Source of the DNA: Latilactobacillus fragifolii
GTDB lineage: Bacteria; Bacillota; Bacilli; Lactobacillales; Lactobacillaceae
Length of the DNA: 64,000 bases
Direction: 5' to 3'
Assembly: GCF_905332535.1 (NCBI RefSeq)
Contig: NZ_CAJOCF010000001.1
Coordinates: forward strand, 248,001 to 312,000
The translations under genes were made by a program, and so were the position numbers. This document shows positions 1-9,743 of the stretch, in pieces; position 1 is the first letter of the stretch; each line of letters begins with the position of its first letter. Under the pieces are notes generated by a model. It was given only the letters and a program-made list of their open reading frames with translations, was not told where the DNA came from and ran no database searches.

Positions 1-2603
1 AACAAAATGAATTCAGCAAGAGTACGCAAGCGATGTTGGTGGATACCGGCAAGGATGTTAACGATAATGCACAAGCACTAACGAAATATATTGCGTTGTT
101 GAAACAAATTAGTACGTTAAATGTCAAAAATGCTGATGCAGTAATGACTAAACAATCAGAAACCGATACTAAGGTCTATCGTGACTTTTATGACACGTAT
201 GAAAAGACGCGTCAGCAAAATTTTGGTTTATTAGAAACTAAACAAGATGATGAACAACCAGCCACTGGATTAATCCCTGATATGGAAATAATTGGTACGT
301 CATTTTCAGAAGCGCAGCAAAAGAGAATAACTGATTTAACAACGCAGATTGCATCGTTGAATCAGCAAAAGAGTGATTTACAAGGGCAATTGAATCAGAC
401 TCAGGAACAATATTTTAATGGTAAGACGCCTGAAGAAGCGCAACCGGATGATATTAAAATATCAATAAAAAAGATGCTGCGTCATACTGTGACACCAAGT
501 ATCTTACCAGCAGAATATCTGGAAAATATTGAAGATGACAAAGATCGAATTACAACTGCGACCCCAGAATTAGTCACGACATTGATGAATAAGAATTTAA
601 TTGATGCGTCACAAGCCCAGGAATTAATGGCACAATATCGAATTGTTAATCAATATGTCAATAATGATCTGAAAAAGGCGTTGCCAAATGGTCAATTTAC
701 ATTAATTAACGCTAAAGATGATTCAGAGCCAGGTAGTTATCAGGCCCACTTAAAAAATACAATGGTTATTCCAACAAATAACGAGGGCCGGCTGTCGTTA
801 ATAGCTAATCGTCCGAACAACCCAAATCAAAAATTGAAAATAATAAATATTGAAAATGTGGTACAGCGGATTAATCAGCAAATCAAAAAGTACCGCGGGA
901 TGGCAACTGCTCAACCAGATGGCAGTATTAGCATTGCTTTTAAAACACCGCGTAAGGATGATAAAGAAACGGTAATGATTCCAGAGCAGCTCAAAATTAG
1001 TTGCGATGTTGCCCTTCAATGGCAATTTAATGAAAAAGATAAGCAAAATGCTTACCGAACATTGGATTACAAATGGCAATATCAAGAAAAAAATCAATCA
1101 GCTGAAGTTCAAAGTACAGGTGAGTTAAGTTGTTTTGTTAATACGTACCAAACAGGAACTGCGTTGAAGAATGATATAACGCAGATTATCGGAACTTTCG
1201 ACACGTTAGGTAAGCTAAGTCAACAGTTGGTAGCAGTGTTCGGTTCACCAAGTATCGATGCCCCTAATAATGCCACCTTAACAACAAGTAAGTTTGCTGC
1301 TTGGTTGGCGGGTCAATCGAGTAGTAATAAGTTAGCGGATATTGCTGCAGATGACTCGGTTTATAACCAATATGGGTATATCAGTCAAGATACAATTGCC
1401 GGGTACATGGTCGATGCGTACCGCGAACAAGGAACACAAGTATGGCAGGCAACAAATAATCAAATCAATAAGTTAGAGGCTACTTTGAATAGTGATGACG
1501 GGGCCTCGTTAAACGCTACTTTAAACACCCTGTTGGGGACGCCATCCATCTTATTAGATCAAAAAGATAAGATAATGGCATGGTATCAACATGCTAGTCG
1601 CACTTTAGACGAAACCTATAAAAAATGGCAGGATAATCCTAAAATTGCTGTTAATTATAAGCAATATGAAGGTAATGAAAGTGATGAGATTAATAATATT
1701 TATTACGATCAAACCGCTGGCGATGATATTTTAAAAAGTTTTGAAACACTCAATACCAGTTCTCAGGAACAAGCTAAAAAGACGGCCGAAGGTGCTGCTA
1801 AAGTCGAAAGCTTATCAGACGAGTTTCAAACACTAACCAAGACAACGAAAACAACGAATGAAACGGCAAGCAAGGTGCTCAAAGAAACCAATAGTTTAGT
1901 TGGCACCGTAACTAAAAAAACAAGTAATAACCAGTCCTATGCGAATAATTTTAAGAATGTATTACAAAATACGCATACCGGCGGGGCGGACAATCAAAAT
2001 GTCTTCAATTTCTTAGCTAACCCCTTAACGAAAAAAGGGGAATATAAGGATGTTAGCCAGACAACATCGTCCATTCCGTATTTGATGACAGTTTTGACAG
2101 CCTTGATGGCATCGATTATTGCGTTTGGTTATGCGCGCAAAACGACTGCTAATAATAGCAGTGCATTGTTTAGCTATCTTTTATTAACCGTTTTAATTGG
2201 GGCGACAACGATTGCTAAATTGACCTTTGCACACAGCGGATCACGATCAGCCGTGAGCTGGTCAGGTTACACAATTATAATTAGTTTAATCATCGCGATG
2301 AATATTTATTGGGTTAGTCGGCAGTTTCCTAAAATTGCGCCCTATCTCTTTGGCTTTATTGTGGGCATTTACTTAATGTTAACGCCAATTCTAGGATTTA
2401 GTATTCAAGCGGGCACACCGTTAGCTTTTATATATCGCGTCTCGCCACTTCAAAACATTGAAAATAGTTTTGGTGCGTTACTGACAGGTAATCTAAGTCA
2501 GGTTGCCATGCTAGTTCTTAGCGTCCTATTTATAGGATCACTTATCATTAATATCTTAATTATTTTAGGTGAACGAAAAGAGGTGCAACATGTGTCGGAT
2601 TAA
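1..2603 (+). CDS. esaA: T7SSb membrane protein EsaA (5' end outside window)
   Basis: EsaA is a large polytopic core protein of the Firmicutes type VIIb secretion machine; in the family its big loop is extracytoplasmic. The reading frame is open to the left window edge (from base 3), so the true start and the N-terminal membrane helix lie outside; 866 codons are visible and the family is usually about 1000 residues. Most of the visible part is hydrophilic and Gln/Asn/Thr-rich. The last 180 residues hold five predicted membrane helices (about bases 2076–2135, 2165–2230, 2265–2325, 2335–2400 and 2505–2570). The stop overlaps the essA start by 14 bases, and essA, esaB, essB and essC follow in the known T7SSb order, which supports the call more than any single motif. 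Confidence 0.88.
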   Translation, partial: QNEFSKSTQAMLVDTGKDVNDNAQALTKYIALLKQISTLNVKNADAVMTKQSETDTKVYRDFYDTYEKTRQQNFGLLETKQDDEQPATGLIPDMEIIGTSFSEAQQKRITDLTTQIASLNQQKSDLQGQLNQTQEQYFNGKTPEEAQPDDIKISIKKMLRHTVTPSILPAEYLENIEDDKDRITTATPELVTTLMNKNLIDASQAQELMAQYRIVNQYVNNDLKKALPNGQFTLINAKDDSEPGSYQAHLKNTMVIPTNNEGRLSLIANRPNNPNQKLKIINIENVVQRINQQIKKYRGMATAQPDGSISIAFKTPRKDDKETVMIPEQLKISCDVALQWQFNEKDKQNAYRTLDYKWQYQEKNQSAEVQSTGELSCFVNTYQTGTALKNDITQIIGTFDTLGKLSQQLVAVFGSPSIDAPNNATLTTSKFAAWLAGQSSSNKLADIAADDSVYNQYGYISQDTIAGYMVDAYREQGTQVWQATNNQINKLEATLNSDDGASLNATLNTLLGTPSILLDQKDKIMAWYQHASRTLDETYKKWQDNPKIAVNYKQYEGNESDEINNIYYDQTAGDDILKSFETLNTSSQEQAKKTAEGAAKVESLSDEFQTLTKTTKTTNETASKVLKETNSLVGTVTKKTSNNQSYANNFKNVLQNTHTGGADNQNVFNFLANPLTKKGEYKDVSQTTSSIPYLMTVLTALMASIIAFGYARKTTANNSSALFSYLLLTVLIGATTIAKLTFAHSGSRSAVSWSGYTIIISLIIAMNIYWVSRQFPKIAPYLFGFIVGIYLMLTPILGFSIQAGTPLAFIYRVSPLQNIENSFGALLTGNLSQVAMLVLSVLFIGSLIINILIILGERKEVQHVSD

Positions 2604-3078
2604 TTGGCTGCTGTTTTTTTTAATCATCGGCGTGACATCGACTGGTACTGTACAAGCTGCACCAGGGGAATTAAACGTAAATAATCAAGTGATTGAACGA
2701 AATGACGTTGGTAATCAGCAACAAGCTAATACAGCATATCGAACAATGCCGGATATGTTTTTAAATGATCGCAATCGAACTGTTAAACAGCAACAAACCG
2801 ATAAACAACGGATTATTCAAAATGCACAACATCAGGTTTTTTCGCAAACAAGGACAACCAAAGACCATTCGCTACAAAAAAGTGTTGGGCAAAAAATTTC
2901 TTTCAACAAATCGCGTACAAGCACACAATCCGGCAGTGGAACAAAGAATCAAGAAGGTGTACCAGGTTGGATTAAATATAGTCTAATCGGGGTAGTGCTC
3001 ATCTTAGCAAGCTTAAGCGGCGTTTATCTCGGTAAGCGCTATGCCAAAATATTTAAACGAGGGCGGAATAATGGCTAA
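2590..3078 (+). CDS. essA: T7SSb protein EssA
   Basis: EssA is a small membrane component of the T7SSb core. The start at 2590 is chosen because it follows an AAGAGGTG ribosome site at the right distance; an upstream ATG at 2569 has none. The 162-residue product has an N-terminal hydrophobic segment ending in an AQAA-like signal-peptidase motif (residues 5–25), a polar Gln/Asn-rich middle, and one C-terminal membrane helix (about residues 128–150) followed by a basic tail. Sequence conservation in this family is poor. The identification rests on topology and on its place between esaA, which it overlaps, and esaB, which overlaps its 3' end. Confidence 0.82.
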   Translation: MCRINWLLFFLIIGVTSTGTVQAAPGELNVNNQVIERNDVGNQQQANTAYRTMPDMFLNDRNRTVKQQQTDKQRIIQNAQHQVFSQTRTTKDHSLQKSVGQKISFNKSRTSTQSGSGTKNQEGVPGWIKYSLIGVVLILASLSGVYLGKRYAKIFKRGRNNG

Positions 3079-3334
3079 AAAAACAACAATCAGTATTGAA
3101 ATTCAATTCGGTGATTTGCGATTGGATTTACAAGTACCAAGATTTGTGACTAAAGAGCGTTTAGAAACGTTAATAATGATGAATGCCAAAGAGTTGCAAG
3201 TAACGTTCCCCCCATCTTGGGAATTGGTTTTACAAGGTAAAAAAGTGACGATAGCTAAGGATGAACTTCTTGCAAGCTATCCAATTAGTGATGGTGATCA
3301 GTTTAAAGTTCAAGAAAAAGTGGTAGGGGATTAA
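3071..3334 (+). CDS. esaB: T7SSb ubiquitin-like protein EsaB
   Basis: EsaB/YukD proteins are small cytosolic ubiquitin-fold components of T7SSb. The start at 3071 follows a GAGGGCGG ribosome site and overlaps essA by 8 bases; the in-frame ATG at 3041 lies inside essA and lacks a site. The product has 87 residues, close to the usual 80 or so. Its pattern of a beta-strand start, a central helix (around residues 25–42), and a late strand with DGDQFKV fits the ubiquitin-like fold. The essB start follows the stop after one base, so translation is probably coupled. Confidence 0.85.
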   Translation: MAKKTTISIEIQFGDLRLDLQVPRFVTKERLETLIMMNAKELQVTFPPSWELVLQGKKVTIAKDELLASYPISDGDQFKVQEKVVGD

Positions 3335-3335
3335 T

Positions 3336-4493
3336 ATGATTCAAATGACAGATGGTAAAAATACGCTAGAAATAACAGTTAATGATCAACAAATGAAAGT
3401 GACCTTAAAGCCCAATCAATATAAACAGATGGACAATGCTTTTATTCAGACGCTTTTACAGCCAGATAATCTTTTGTTACCAGGCCAAATTGTCCAAAAT
3501 GACAGCAGCAATCTTATCTTGAGTTACACACTACCTAAGTTTGCACAGCCATTATTACAAGCTAGCAAAAATGCTGCATATACTGATCGGCTACGGTTAG
3601 CAATCATGTTAAGTAGTTTGGCCCCTTGGCAAAATAACAATATTAACTTATTTATGGCACCTGAGAATATAGTTGTAATAGATGGTCAGATTAAACTAGC
3701 TTATCGTGGATTTGAAAAACTATTAGCACCGGCTGATATGAATGCGGACGAATTTCTACTGCGCTATAAAGCATTGGTTGTAACAACGATTAACCCCAAA
3801 TACAAATATGCTGCCTTGATTGATGGTTCGCGGGCCATTAATGATCAATTCGAAAAAAGTATTATGGAAGCAACCGATATTAACGCGGTTACTGAAATAA
3901 TTCAAGACCGGCATCAGCGGTTGACGATGGATTTAACATCGGTCAAAAAGAAGCGGTATATCGCTTTAAAATGGAGCGCTAGCATTCTAGCAATTGCGAC
4001 GATTGGATTAGGGAGTGGCCTGTTTTACCTCTCCGGGATTAAAGAACCTGAGCAAGAACGAATCATTAATAGCCAAGCTGCCTTTATGACAAAGGACTAC
4101 AATAAAACGACTGATATATTAAAAGATGACAATCCGAAGAAACTTTCGAAATCGGCACAATACGTCCTTGCCAACAGTTATATTAATCTTGATAACTTGA
4201 CGAATAAGCAAAAAACGACATTACTAAATAATATTTCCCCACAAAGTGATACCAATACATTGCTTTATTGGATTTATTCAGGCAAAGGGAATTTTAAAGA
4301 AGCACTTAGCTTAGCGAAAAACTTGGGGGATAATCAGCTCACCCTCTATGCTTATACGAAACTATATGATGTGACAAAGGCTGATAATAAGATGGCTGGA
4401 AGTAAGAAACAAGAACTATTAAGTCGTTATCAAAAAAGCATTAATCAATACGTCAAGAAGTTAGGGGGGAAAGCTGATGGGATCGAAAAATAA
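3336..4493 (+). CDS. essB: T7SSb pseudokinase-fold protein EssB
   Basis: EssB (YukC) is a bitopic core protein of T7SSb. Its cytosolic N-terminal domain has a catalytically dead kinase fold and its C-terminal domain lies outside the membrane. In this 385-residue product the N-terminal domain spans about residues 1–203. A basic KKKR patch precedes a single membrane helix at about residues 207–231, and a helical C-terminal domain follows. Length and topology match the family (about 400–440 residues). The gene follows esaB directly and its 3' end overlaps essC by 17 bases. No kinase catalytic motifs are visible, as expected. Confidence 0.88.
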   Translation: MIQMTDGKNTLEITVNDQQMKVTLKPNQYKQMDNAFIQTLLQPDNLLLPGQIVQNDSSNLILSYTLPKFAQPLLQASKNAAYTDRLRLAIMLSSLAPWQNNNINLFMAPENIVVIDGQIKLAYRGFEKLLAPADMNADEFLLRYKALVVTTINPKYKYAALIDGSRAINDQFEKSIMEATDINAVTEIIQDRHQRLTMDLTSVKKKRYIALKWSASILAIATIGLGSGLFYLSGIKEPEQERIINSQAAFMTKDYNKTTDILKDDNPKKLSKSAQYVLANSYINLDNLTNKQKTTLLNNISPQSDTNTLLYWIYSGKGNFKEALSLAKNLGDNQLTLYAYTKLYDVTKADNKMAGSKKQELLSRYQKSINQYVKKLGGKADGIEK

Positions 4494-7400
4494 GCTGGTC
4501 TACCCGCAAGTTGCTAATTATGATGACCAAATATTACCATTGAATCAAGTTCAGTATGATGTTTTTAATTTAGGTAATCAGTTTGAACATATCACATTAA
4601 CAAATCACACTAAATTAGCTCAAATTGGTCAGTATGAAATACACTGCAGTCAAGGAGCTGTTGTGATTAATGATCAGATGATTGCCACCGACAGGGCGTT
4701 AACCCGTTTTGAAACTTTAGCAATTATTAAACACGATGCACTAACTGTTGTGACGACCAACCTCCCTCAACAGCCAATGACAATTTCAGACAATGAGAAA
4801 GCTAATTTGAAAGTGTCACAACCAACCTTAATTGTGTTAACCCCCGAATTAAATATCACAGAAGGACTGATTTATCGGCTTGAACTTGCTGAAGGTATTG
4901 AGACAGTGTACTTTAACGGGCAGCCAATGACCAGTTTACACACGCGGTTTAATATTGGTGATCGTCTGATAACCGCCGGCATTTCAATTGAACGCCGCCC
5001 AACGCAGTTTAAAATCACGGCTATCACAGGTAGTTATACATTGGATCAAAAAACGTTATTGGCTGAAGAATTTGCGCCAGAATATCCGCTCGATTTTCCT
5101 GACTTTAGACGGAGCCCGCGGATTATGCGCCAAGAACCAAAAGATAAGGTGGTTATTAACAAGCCTGAAAACATTTCAGATAATGAAAAAAATGATTTGT
5201 TTAAAACTATCTTGCCACCATTAGGGATGTTAACAGCTAGTTTTGCAACGGCGATTTTAAGTGGCCGTAATCCAATGATGATGTTAGGAATGGGGAGTGC
5301 TAGTTTAATCACGATGGGTATTTCACTATCGTCATACTTCACGAATAAGAATGAAGGCAGCAATAAAGTCGCTAATCGCGATGCTCAATATCAGGAATAC
5401 ATGATTGAAAAAGCAGCTGAGGTGAAACGTTTAGCAGATGCACAGCGCCAAGCACTCGACTATCACTATCCCGACATGGAAACGCTCGCCAAATTGGTGA
5501 CAACATACAGTCCACGGATCTATGAAAAAACCAGTAACAATGCAGATTATCTTAAGATTTCGCTTGGAACTGGGCGCGTTGAAACGAGTTTCAGCCTTGA
5601 TTTTGACTATGATGAGCAACAAAAAAATGAGCCTTTGGTCACAGCGGTGCAACAAAATATTGTCGAACCGTACCAGATGCTGGCAGATGCACAAATCACT
5701 ACTTCGTTAGCCGGCCAAACAATCGGGTTAATTGGGATCTATGGCAGTCTAAAAACAGCCGTGCAAACCTTACTCCTGCAAGTGGCGACCTTCCATTCTT
5801 ATCACGATGTTGAGCTGCTAATCCTAGTGCCAGAACAGAACTATGAACAAGATTGGCGTCAATGGCGCTGGCTACCGCATTTCAAGATGAAAGAATTAAA
5901 CCTCCGTGGGATTGTGCATAATGCTCAAACCCGTGATATGGTCCTGAACAGTTTTTATCAGCTCTTAAATAAGCGCCGGCAAATGGTTCGTGAAAATGGC
6001 AAAGAAAAGATTGAATTTAGTCCACACTATGTCTTGACGGTTCTTGACGATAGTTGGTTAGCAGGGCATGGACTGAATGAATTCTTAGCCGAAGATATGA
6101 GTCAATATGGCGTCACTGTTATCTGGGGGAAAGAAGATGCAGCGATGTTGCCAGAAACAGTTACTACCATGATTGCTTACGATAGTGAAGAAGCAGCTGA
6201 ATTAGTGAATGAAAACAATGTGTATGTTGCCAAAGAATTCAGACCGTATAAGTTACCAACCAACTACCCAGTGTCACGTTTAATTAGTCGATTAACTAAT
6301 TTAAATCATTTAGAAGTTGAAAAAAATGCGATTCCGTCTGCAGTTACATTCTTAGGCATGTACAACGTTAGCAAGATTGATGAGTTGAATATTCAACAAC
6401 GTTGGCAAGTTGCGAATACTTCTAAGTCACTGGCAGTACCATTAGGCTTACGTGGGAAGGATGATTTAGTCTATTTAAACCTACATGAACGAGCACATGG
6501 CCCGCATGGTTTAGTGGCTGGGACAACTGGGTCAGGTAAATCGGAAACCGTTCAGAGTTATCTCTTAAGTCTAGCCGTTAATTTTGCGCCTGAAGATGTT
6601 GGCTTCTTACCGATTGATTTTAAAGGAGGTGGGATGGCTAATCTCTTTGCCAAATTGCCACACCTATTGGGCTCAATTACGAACTTGGATGGGGCCGGTT
6701 CTGCTCGTGCGCTGGCAAGTATTCGGGCTGAATTACAAAAACGACAACGCTTATTTGGCCAGTTTGGTGTGAACCACATCAATGGCTACACCAAATTGTA
6801 TAAAGCAGGTAAAACGGTGACCGATCCAACTGAAAAAGCCAAGTATCCGGCTAAACCATTACCTCATTTATTCTTAGTCTCTGATGAATTTGCTGAATTG
6901 AAGGCCAACGAACCCGAATTTATGGCTGAATTAGTTTCAACTGCCCGAATCGGGCGTTCCTTAGGAGTGCATCTGATTTTGGCAACCCAAAAACCAAGCG
7001 GGGTTGTCGATGATCAAATCTGGTCAAACTCACGCTTCAAATTAGCCTTGAAGGTGCAAGATGTTGCTGATTCTAATGAAATTCTGAAAACACCGGATGC
7101 AGCTAGCATCGTTGAACCAGGGCGTGCTTACTTGCAAGTCGGAAATAATGAAATCTACGAACTTTTCCAAAGTGCTTGGAGTGGTGCTAAATATGATCCC
7201 AACCAAACTAATGAAGAGAAAATTGATGAACGGATCTGGGTCATTAATGACTACGGTCAATCCGATCTTTTGACGACCGATCTTTCAGATGAAGATGAAG
7301 TTAGCACCACTTCTAATGAAGAAGAGCAAACTCAACTAGAAGCGTTGGTTGACTACATTGCAGCCATCGCCAAACACACACAAGCAGTGTTGCCCGATAA

Positions 7401-8979
7401 ACCATGGATGCCACCGTTGGATAAAGTGATTGTGACACCTACGATTGACCATTTAAGACAATGGCCAGCAGAACGTAATTTGGCTGTGCCGTTCGGTAAG
7501 ATGGATATTCCAGCTAAACAGACTCAAATTGATTTTAAATTAGACTTAGAAGAATTAAGCCATACCGCAATTTACGGTTCTGCCGGTTTTGGGAAATCAA
7601 CTGCTGTGCAAACCTTAGTGATGAATTTAGCGCGGGAGAATACGCCAGAACAGGTCCAATTTAATCTTTTTGATTTCGGAACCAATGGTTTGTTACCACT
7701 TAAGTCCTTGCCACATGTTGCCGATATCGTACGCTTAGACGAAGGTGAAAAATTAATTAAGTTCTTGAAACGGATTCGCGAAGAAATGCAAACGCGTAAA
7801 GATGCATTCGCCGAATACGGTGTTGCGAGCCTTTCACAATATGAACAAAAATCAGGGACTAAACTCCCAATTATCATAACGATTGCGGACGGTTTCGACG
7901 CAGTTAAAGAAAGTGAATATGTTGACCCAATTGAGTCAGTTGTCGGTCAACTATTGCGTGAAGGGGCTAGTCTCGGTTTATACATCGTCATGACGGTTTT
8001 ACGAACGAGTAGCTTCAAGATGAGCATTGCTAGCAATATTCCGACACATATCGGGTTGTACCTTGTTGAAGATGGTGCGATTAAAGATATTGTCGGGCGC
8101 GATGCCTTAATTCCACAAGAAATTATGGGCCGTGCTCAGATTAAATTGGAACAACCACAAGTGTTACAAATTTACTTACCCGTAGATGGTGAAAATGATA
8201 TTGAACGCTTAAATAACTTAGAACAAGAAATTAAGACCTTAGCAACTGATTGGCAAGGACCATTACCAGCACCAATTCCGATGTTACCTAAAGAAATCAC
8301 AATGTCCGATTTTTATGAGTCTGTTAATGTTCAAGAAATGTTATCAAATCTTGAATTACCACTTGCTTTGGATAAAGAAACAACGGTACCACTTGGATTC
8401 ATTCCTGATAATCATGGCTATTTTGTAATAGCTGATGATACGCCGGAACAAGCAGAATCGTTTGAGCGCGTATTACTTGAAAATCTGTCACTACTAAACG
8501 GTAAAGTACAACGAGTTGTATTTGATAGTACTGATCGATTCGGGAGTGCAACGAATAGTTTCGATATGATTATCTCAAATGAAGCCATTGAAAGTACGTT
8601 AACGGATATTTTAAGTGAAATTGATGAGCGAGAGAATAATGAAAATCGAGAACCAATTTATGTATTTGTACCAGATATTAAAGAGTTTGGAAATAAAGCT
8701 ATGCTTTCAACTGATAATCTCCGAAAATTATTGAAAAAGGGACCTGCAGTTAAAGTGCACTTTATATTCCAAGGAAGTCAAAAACAGATTGAAAATGGAT
8801 TTGATGATTTTACTAAACAATTGAGAAATAATATTCCTGCAGGAATGTTCGGCACTAGATTGGCGGATCAAGGTTTAGTGAATGCCAAAGTAGGTTACGG
8901 AGAACCCGCAATGGCAATTGATGAAAGTTACTATTTTGAAGGTCGATCGACAGGTCGCGTTAAATTAATAAACGAGTAG
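4477..8979 (+). CDS. essC: T7SSb FtsK/SpoIIIE ATPase EssC
   Basis: EssC is the motor ATPase of T7SSb and recognises substrates. The 1500-residue product has two N-terminal FHA-like domains (about residues 1–95 and 100–195), two membrane helices (about 241–262 and 267–288), then tandem FtsK-type domains. The first has the Walker A GTTGSGKSE (682–690) and a Walker B ending in DE (near 800). The second has GSAGFGKST (from 1034), but its Walker B region reads IADGFDAV, with no glutamate after the Asp. The third domain (from about 1290) has no clear P-loop. In this family the C-terminal segment varies between strains and matches the effector set. Here the last ~230 codons are visibly more AT-rich than the rest, in keeping with a swapped tail. 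The first effector gene starts 9 bases after the stop. Confidence 0.95.
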   Translation: MGSKNKLVYPQVANYDDQILPLNQVQYDVFNLGNQFEHITLTNHTKLAQIGQYEIHCSQGAVVINDQMIATDRALTRFETLAIIKHDALTVVTTNLPQQPMTISDNEKANLKVSQPTLIVLTPELNITEGLIYRLELAEGIETVYFNGQPMTSLHTRFNIGDRLITAGISIERRPTQFKITAITGSYTLDQKTLLAEEFAPEYPLDFPDFRRSPRIMRQEPKDKVVINKPENISDNEKNDLFKTILPPLGMLTASFATAILSGRNPMMMLGMGSASLITMGISLSSYFTNKNEGSNKVANRDAQYQEYMIEKAAEVKRLADAQRQALDYHYPDMETLAKLVTTYSPRIYEKTSNNADYLKISLGTGRVETSFSLDFDYDEQQKNEPLVTAVQQNIVEPYQMLADAQITTSLAGQTIGLIGIYGSLKTAVQTLLLQVATFHSYHDVELLILVPEQNYEQDWRQWRWLPHFKMKELNLRGIVHNAQTRDMVLNSFYQLLNKRRQMVRENGKEKIEFSPHYVLTVLDDSWLAGHGLNEFLAEDMSQYGVTVIWGKEDAAMLPETVTTMIAYDSEEAAELVNENNVYVAKEFRPYKLPTNYPVSRLISRLTNLNHLEVEKNAIPSAVTFLGMYNVSKIDELNIQQRWQVANTSKSLAVPLGLRGKDDLVYLNLHERAHGPHGLVAGTTGSGKSETVQSYLLSLAVNFAPEDVGFLPIDFKGGGMANLFAKLPHLLGSITNLDGAGSARALASIRAELQKRQRLFGQFGVNHINGYTKLYKAGKTVTDPTEKAKYPAKPLPHLFLVSDEFAELKANEPEFMAELVSTARIGRSLGVHLILATQKPSGVVDDQIWSNSRFKLALKVQDVADSNEILKTPDAASIVEPGRAYLQVGNNEIYELFQSAWSGAKYDPNQTNEEKIDERIWVINDYGQSDLLTTDLSDEDEVSTTSNEEEQTQLEALVDYIAAIAKHTQAVLPDKPWMPPLDKVIVTPTIDHLRQWPAERNLAVPFGKMDIPAKQTQIDFKLDLEELSHTAIYGSAGFGKSTAVQTLVMNLARENTPEQVQFNLFDFGTNGLLPLKSLPHVADIVRLDEGEKLIKFLKRIREEMQTRKDAFAEYGVASLSQYEQKSGTKLPIIITIADGFDAVKESEYVDPIESVVGQLLREGASLGLYIVMTVLRTSSFKMSIASNIPTHIGLYLVEDGAIKDIVGRDALIPQEIMGRAQIKLEQPQVLQIYLPVDGENDIERLNNLEQEIKTLATDWQGPLPAPIPMLPKEITMSDFYESVNVQEMLSNLELPLALDKETTVPLGFIPDNHGYFVIADDTPEQAESFERVLLENLSLLNGKVQRVVFDSTDRFGSATNSFDMIISNEAIESTLTDILSEIDERENNENREPIYVFVPDIKEFGNKAMLSTDNLRKLLKKGPAVKVHFIFQGSQKQIENGFDDFTKQLRNNIPAGMFGTRLADQGLVNAKVGYGEPAMAIDESYYFEGRSTGRVKLINE

Positions 8980-8987
8980 GTGGAACT

Positions 8988-9425
8988 ATGAGTGATGACA
9001 AAGCAAAGAACCATGCCAAAGCGGCACAAAAGCAAAAACAAAGTGCAGCTCAGAAAGCAAAGCTTATCGCGGCTAAAAATAAAAAGAAAAGTATTGATGA
9101 GAAAATTGAAACATTGGAAGGTGCGCATCGTAAATTAGAAGTATTACTTGGTGAGTTGAGTGCATTCCGAACTAATCTACAGCATCAATTGCATATTAAT
9201 GCGAGTGATTTTAAGGGGAACCAGGCAGATAACTATGACCAGTTAATACAGGATTCAGTTAGAGCAATTTCCAAGATTGAAGGTAAACATGAACAGAATA
9301 AGTATCAAATCGCTAGAAAAATTAATGAATTAAGACATGAATCAGCAAGCCTTGGCAAGACGATGGCAGCGATTAGTGCCACAATAAATAGTCTTATGTC
9401 GGAAGTTAGTTCATTACTCAATTAA
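8988..9425 (+). CDS. DUF5082 (YwqH-like) LXG-associated helical protein, cassette 1
   Basis: A 145-residue all-helical protein. Its basic, Ala/Lys/Gln-rich first 35 residues precede coiled-coil-like helices. It resembles Bacillus YwqH (DUF5082), which sits in the same place ahead of a DUF5344 protein and an LXG toxin. Small helical partners encoded before LXG genes (Lap proteins) bind the LXG helices and target the toxin to the T7SS; that role is known for the class and inferred here. The gene starts 9 bases after essC with a GTAGGTGGA site, so it is probably co-transcribed with the machine. Bases 9022–9100 are nearly identical to the start of the cassette 3 copy, while the rest diverges. Confidence 0.82.
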   Translation: MSDDKAKNHAKAAQKQKQSAAQKAKLIAAKNKKKSIDEKIETLEGAHRKLEVLLGELSAFRTNLQHQLHINASDFKGNQADNYDQLIQDSVRAISKIEGKHEQNKYQIARKINELRHESASLGKTMAAISATINSLMSEVSSLLN

Positions 9426-9449
9426 TGACTTAAGAAGGAGGAAGATTAA

Positions 9450-9722
9450 ATGGCAATTAAAACAGGAGTTAAATTATCAGAGTGGAAAATGGCTGTTAAT
9501 AAGGCTACTTCGGATGCCAAAGCAATAAAAAAGTTGAAGTTAGACACGTTAAACAAGACATCTCTGGCACCGTTCGAATTAATTCACACTTTGGCTACAG
9601 ATATCAATCAATCGATATCAACTTATAAAATACAGCTAAATCATGATGGACAAAAAATGATTGCAGTGGGTGAAAATAAAAAAGAAGATGACCATAAAGG
9701 TGCATTGGGATTTAAAAAGTAA
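9450..9722 (+). CDS. DUF5344 (YwqI-like) LXG-associated helical protein, cassette 1
   Basis: A 90-residue helical protein preceded by a strong AAGGAGGAAG site. It corresponds to Bacillus YwqI (DUF5344), the second small helical partner encoded before LXG toxins. The motif near the end (DGQKM…KKEDDHKGA) recurs in the cassette 3 copy at 23591, so the C-terminal tail is conserved between cassettes. Together with the preceding DUF5082 protein it most likely forms the WXG100-like helical bundle that delivers the LXG toxin to EssC. No WXG motif is visible, so it is not a classical EsxA. Confidence 0.8.
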   Translation: MAIKTGVKLSEWKMAVNKATSDAKAIKKLKLDTLNKTSLAPFELIHTLATDINQSISTYKIQLNHDGQKMIAVGENKKEDDHKGALGFKK

Positions 9723-9743
9723 AAAAGAAATGAGTGAATTAAT

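Noticed and set aside
9450-9722. Classical WXG100 protein (EsxA/EsxB)
   Set aside because: The size is right but no WXG motif is present, and the neighbours match the YwqH–YwqI–LXG order.
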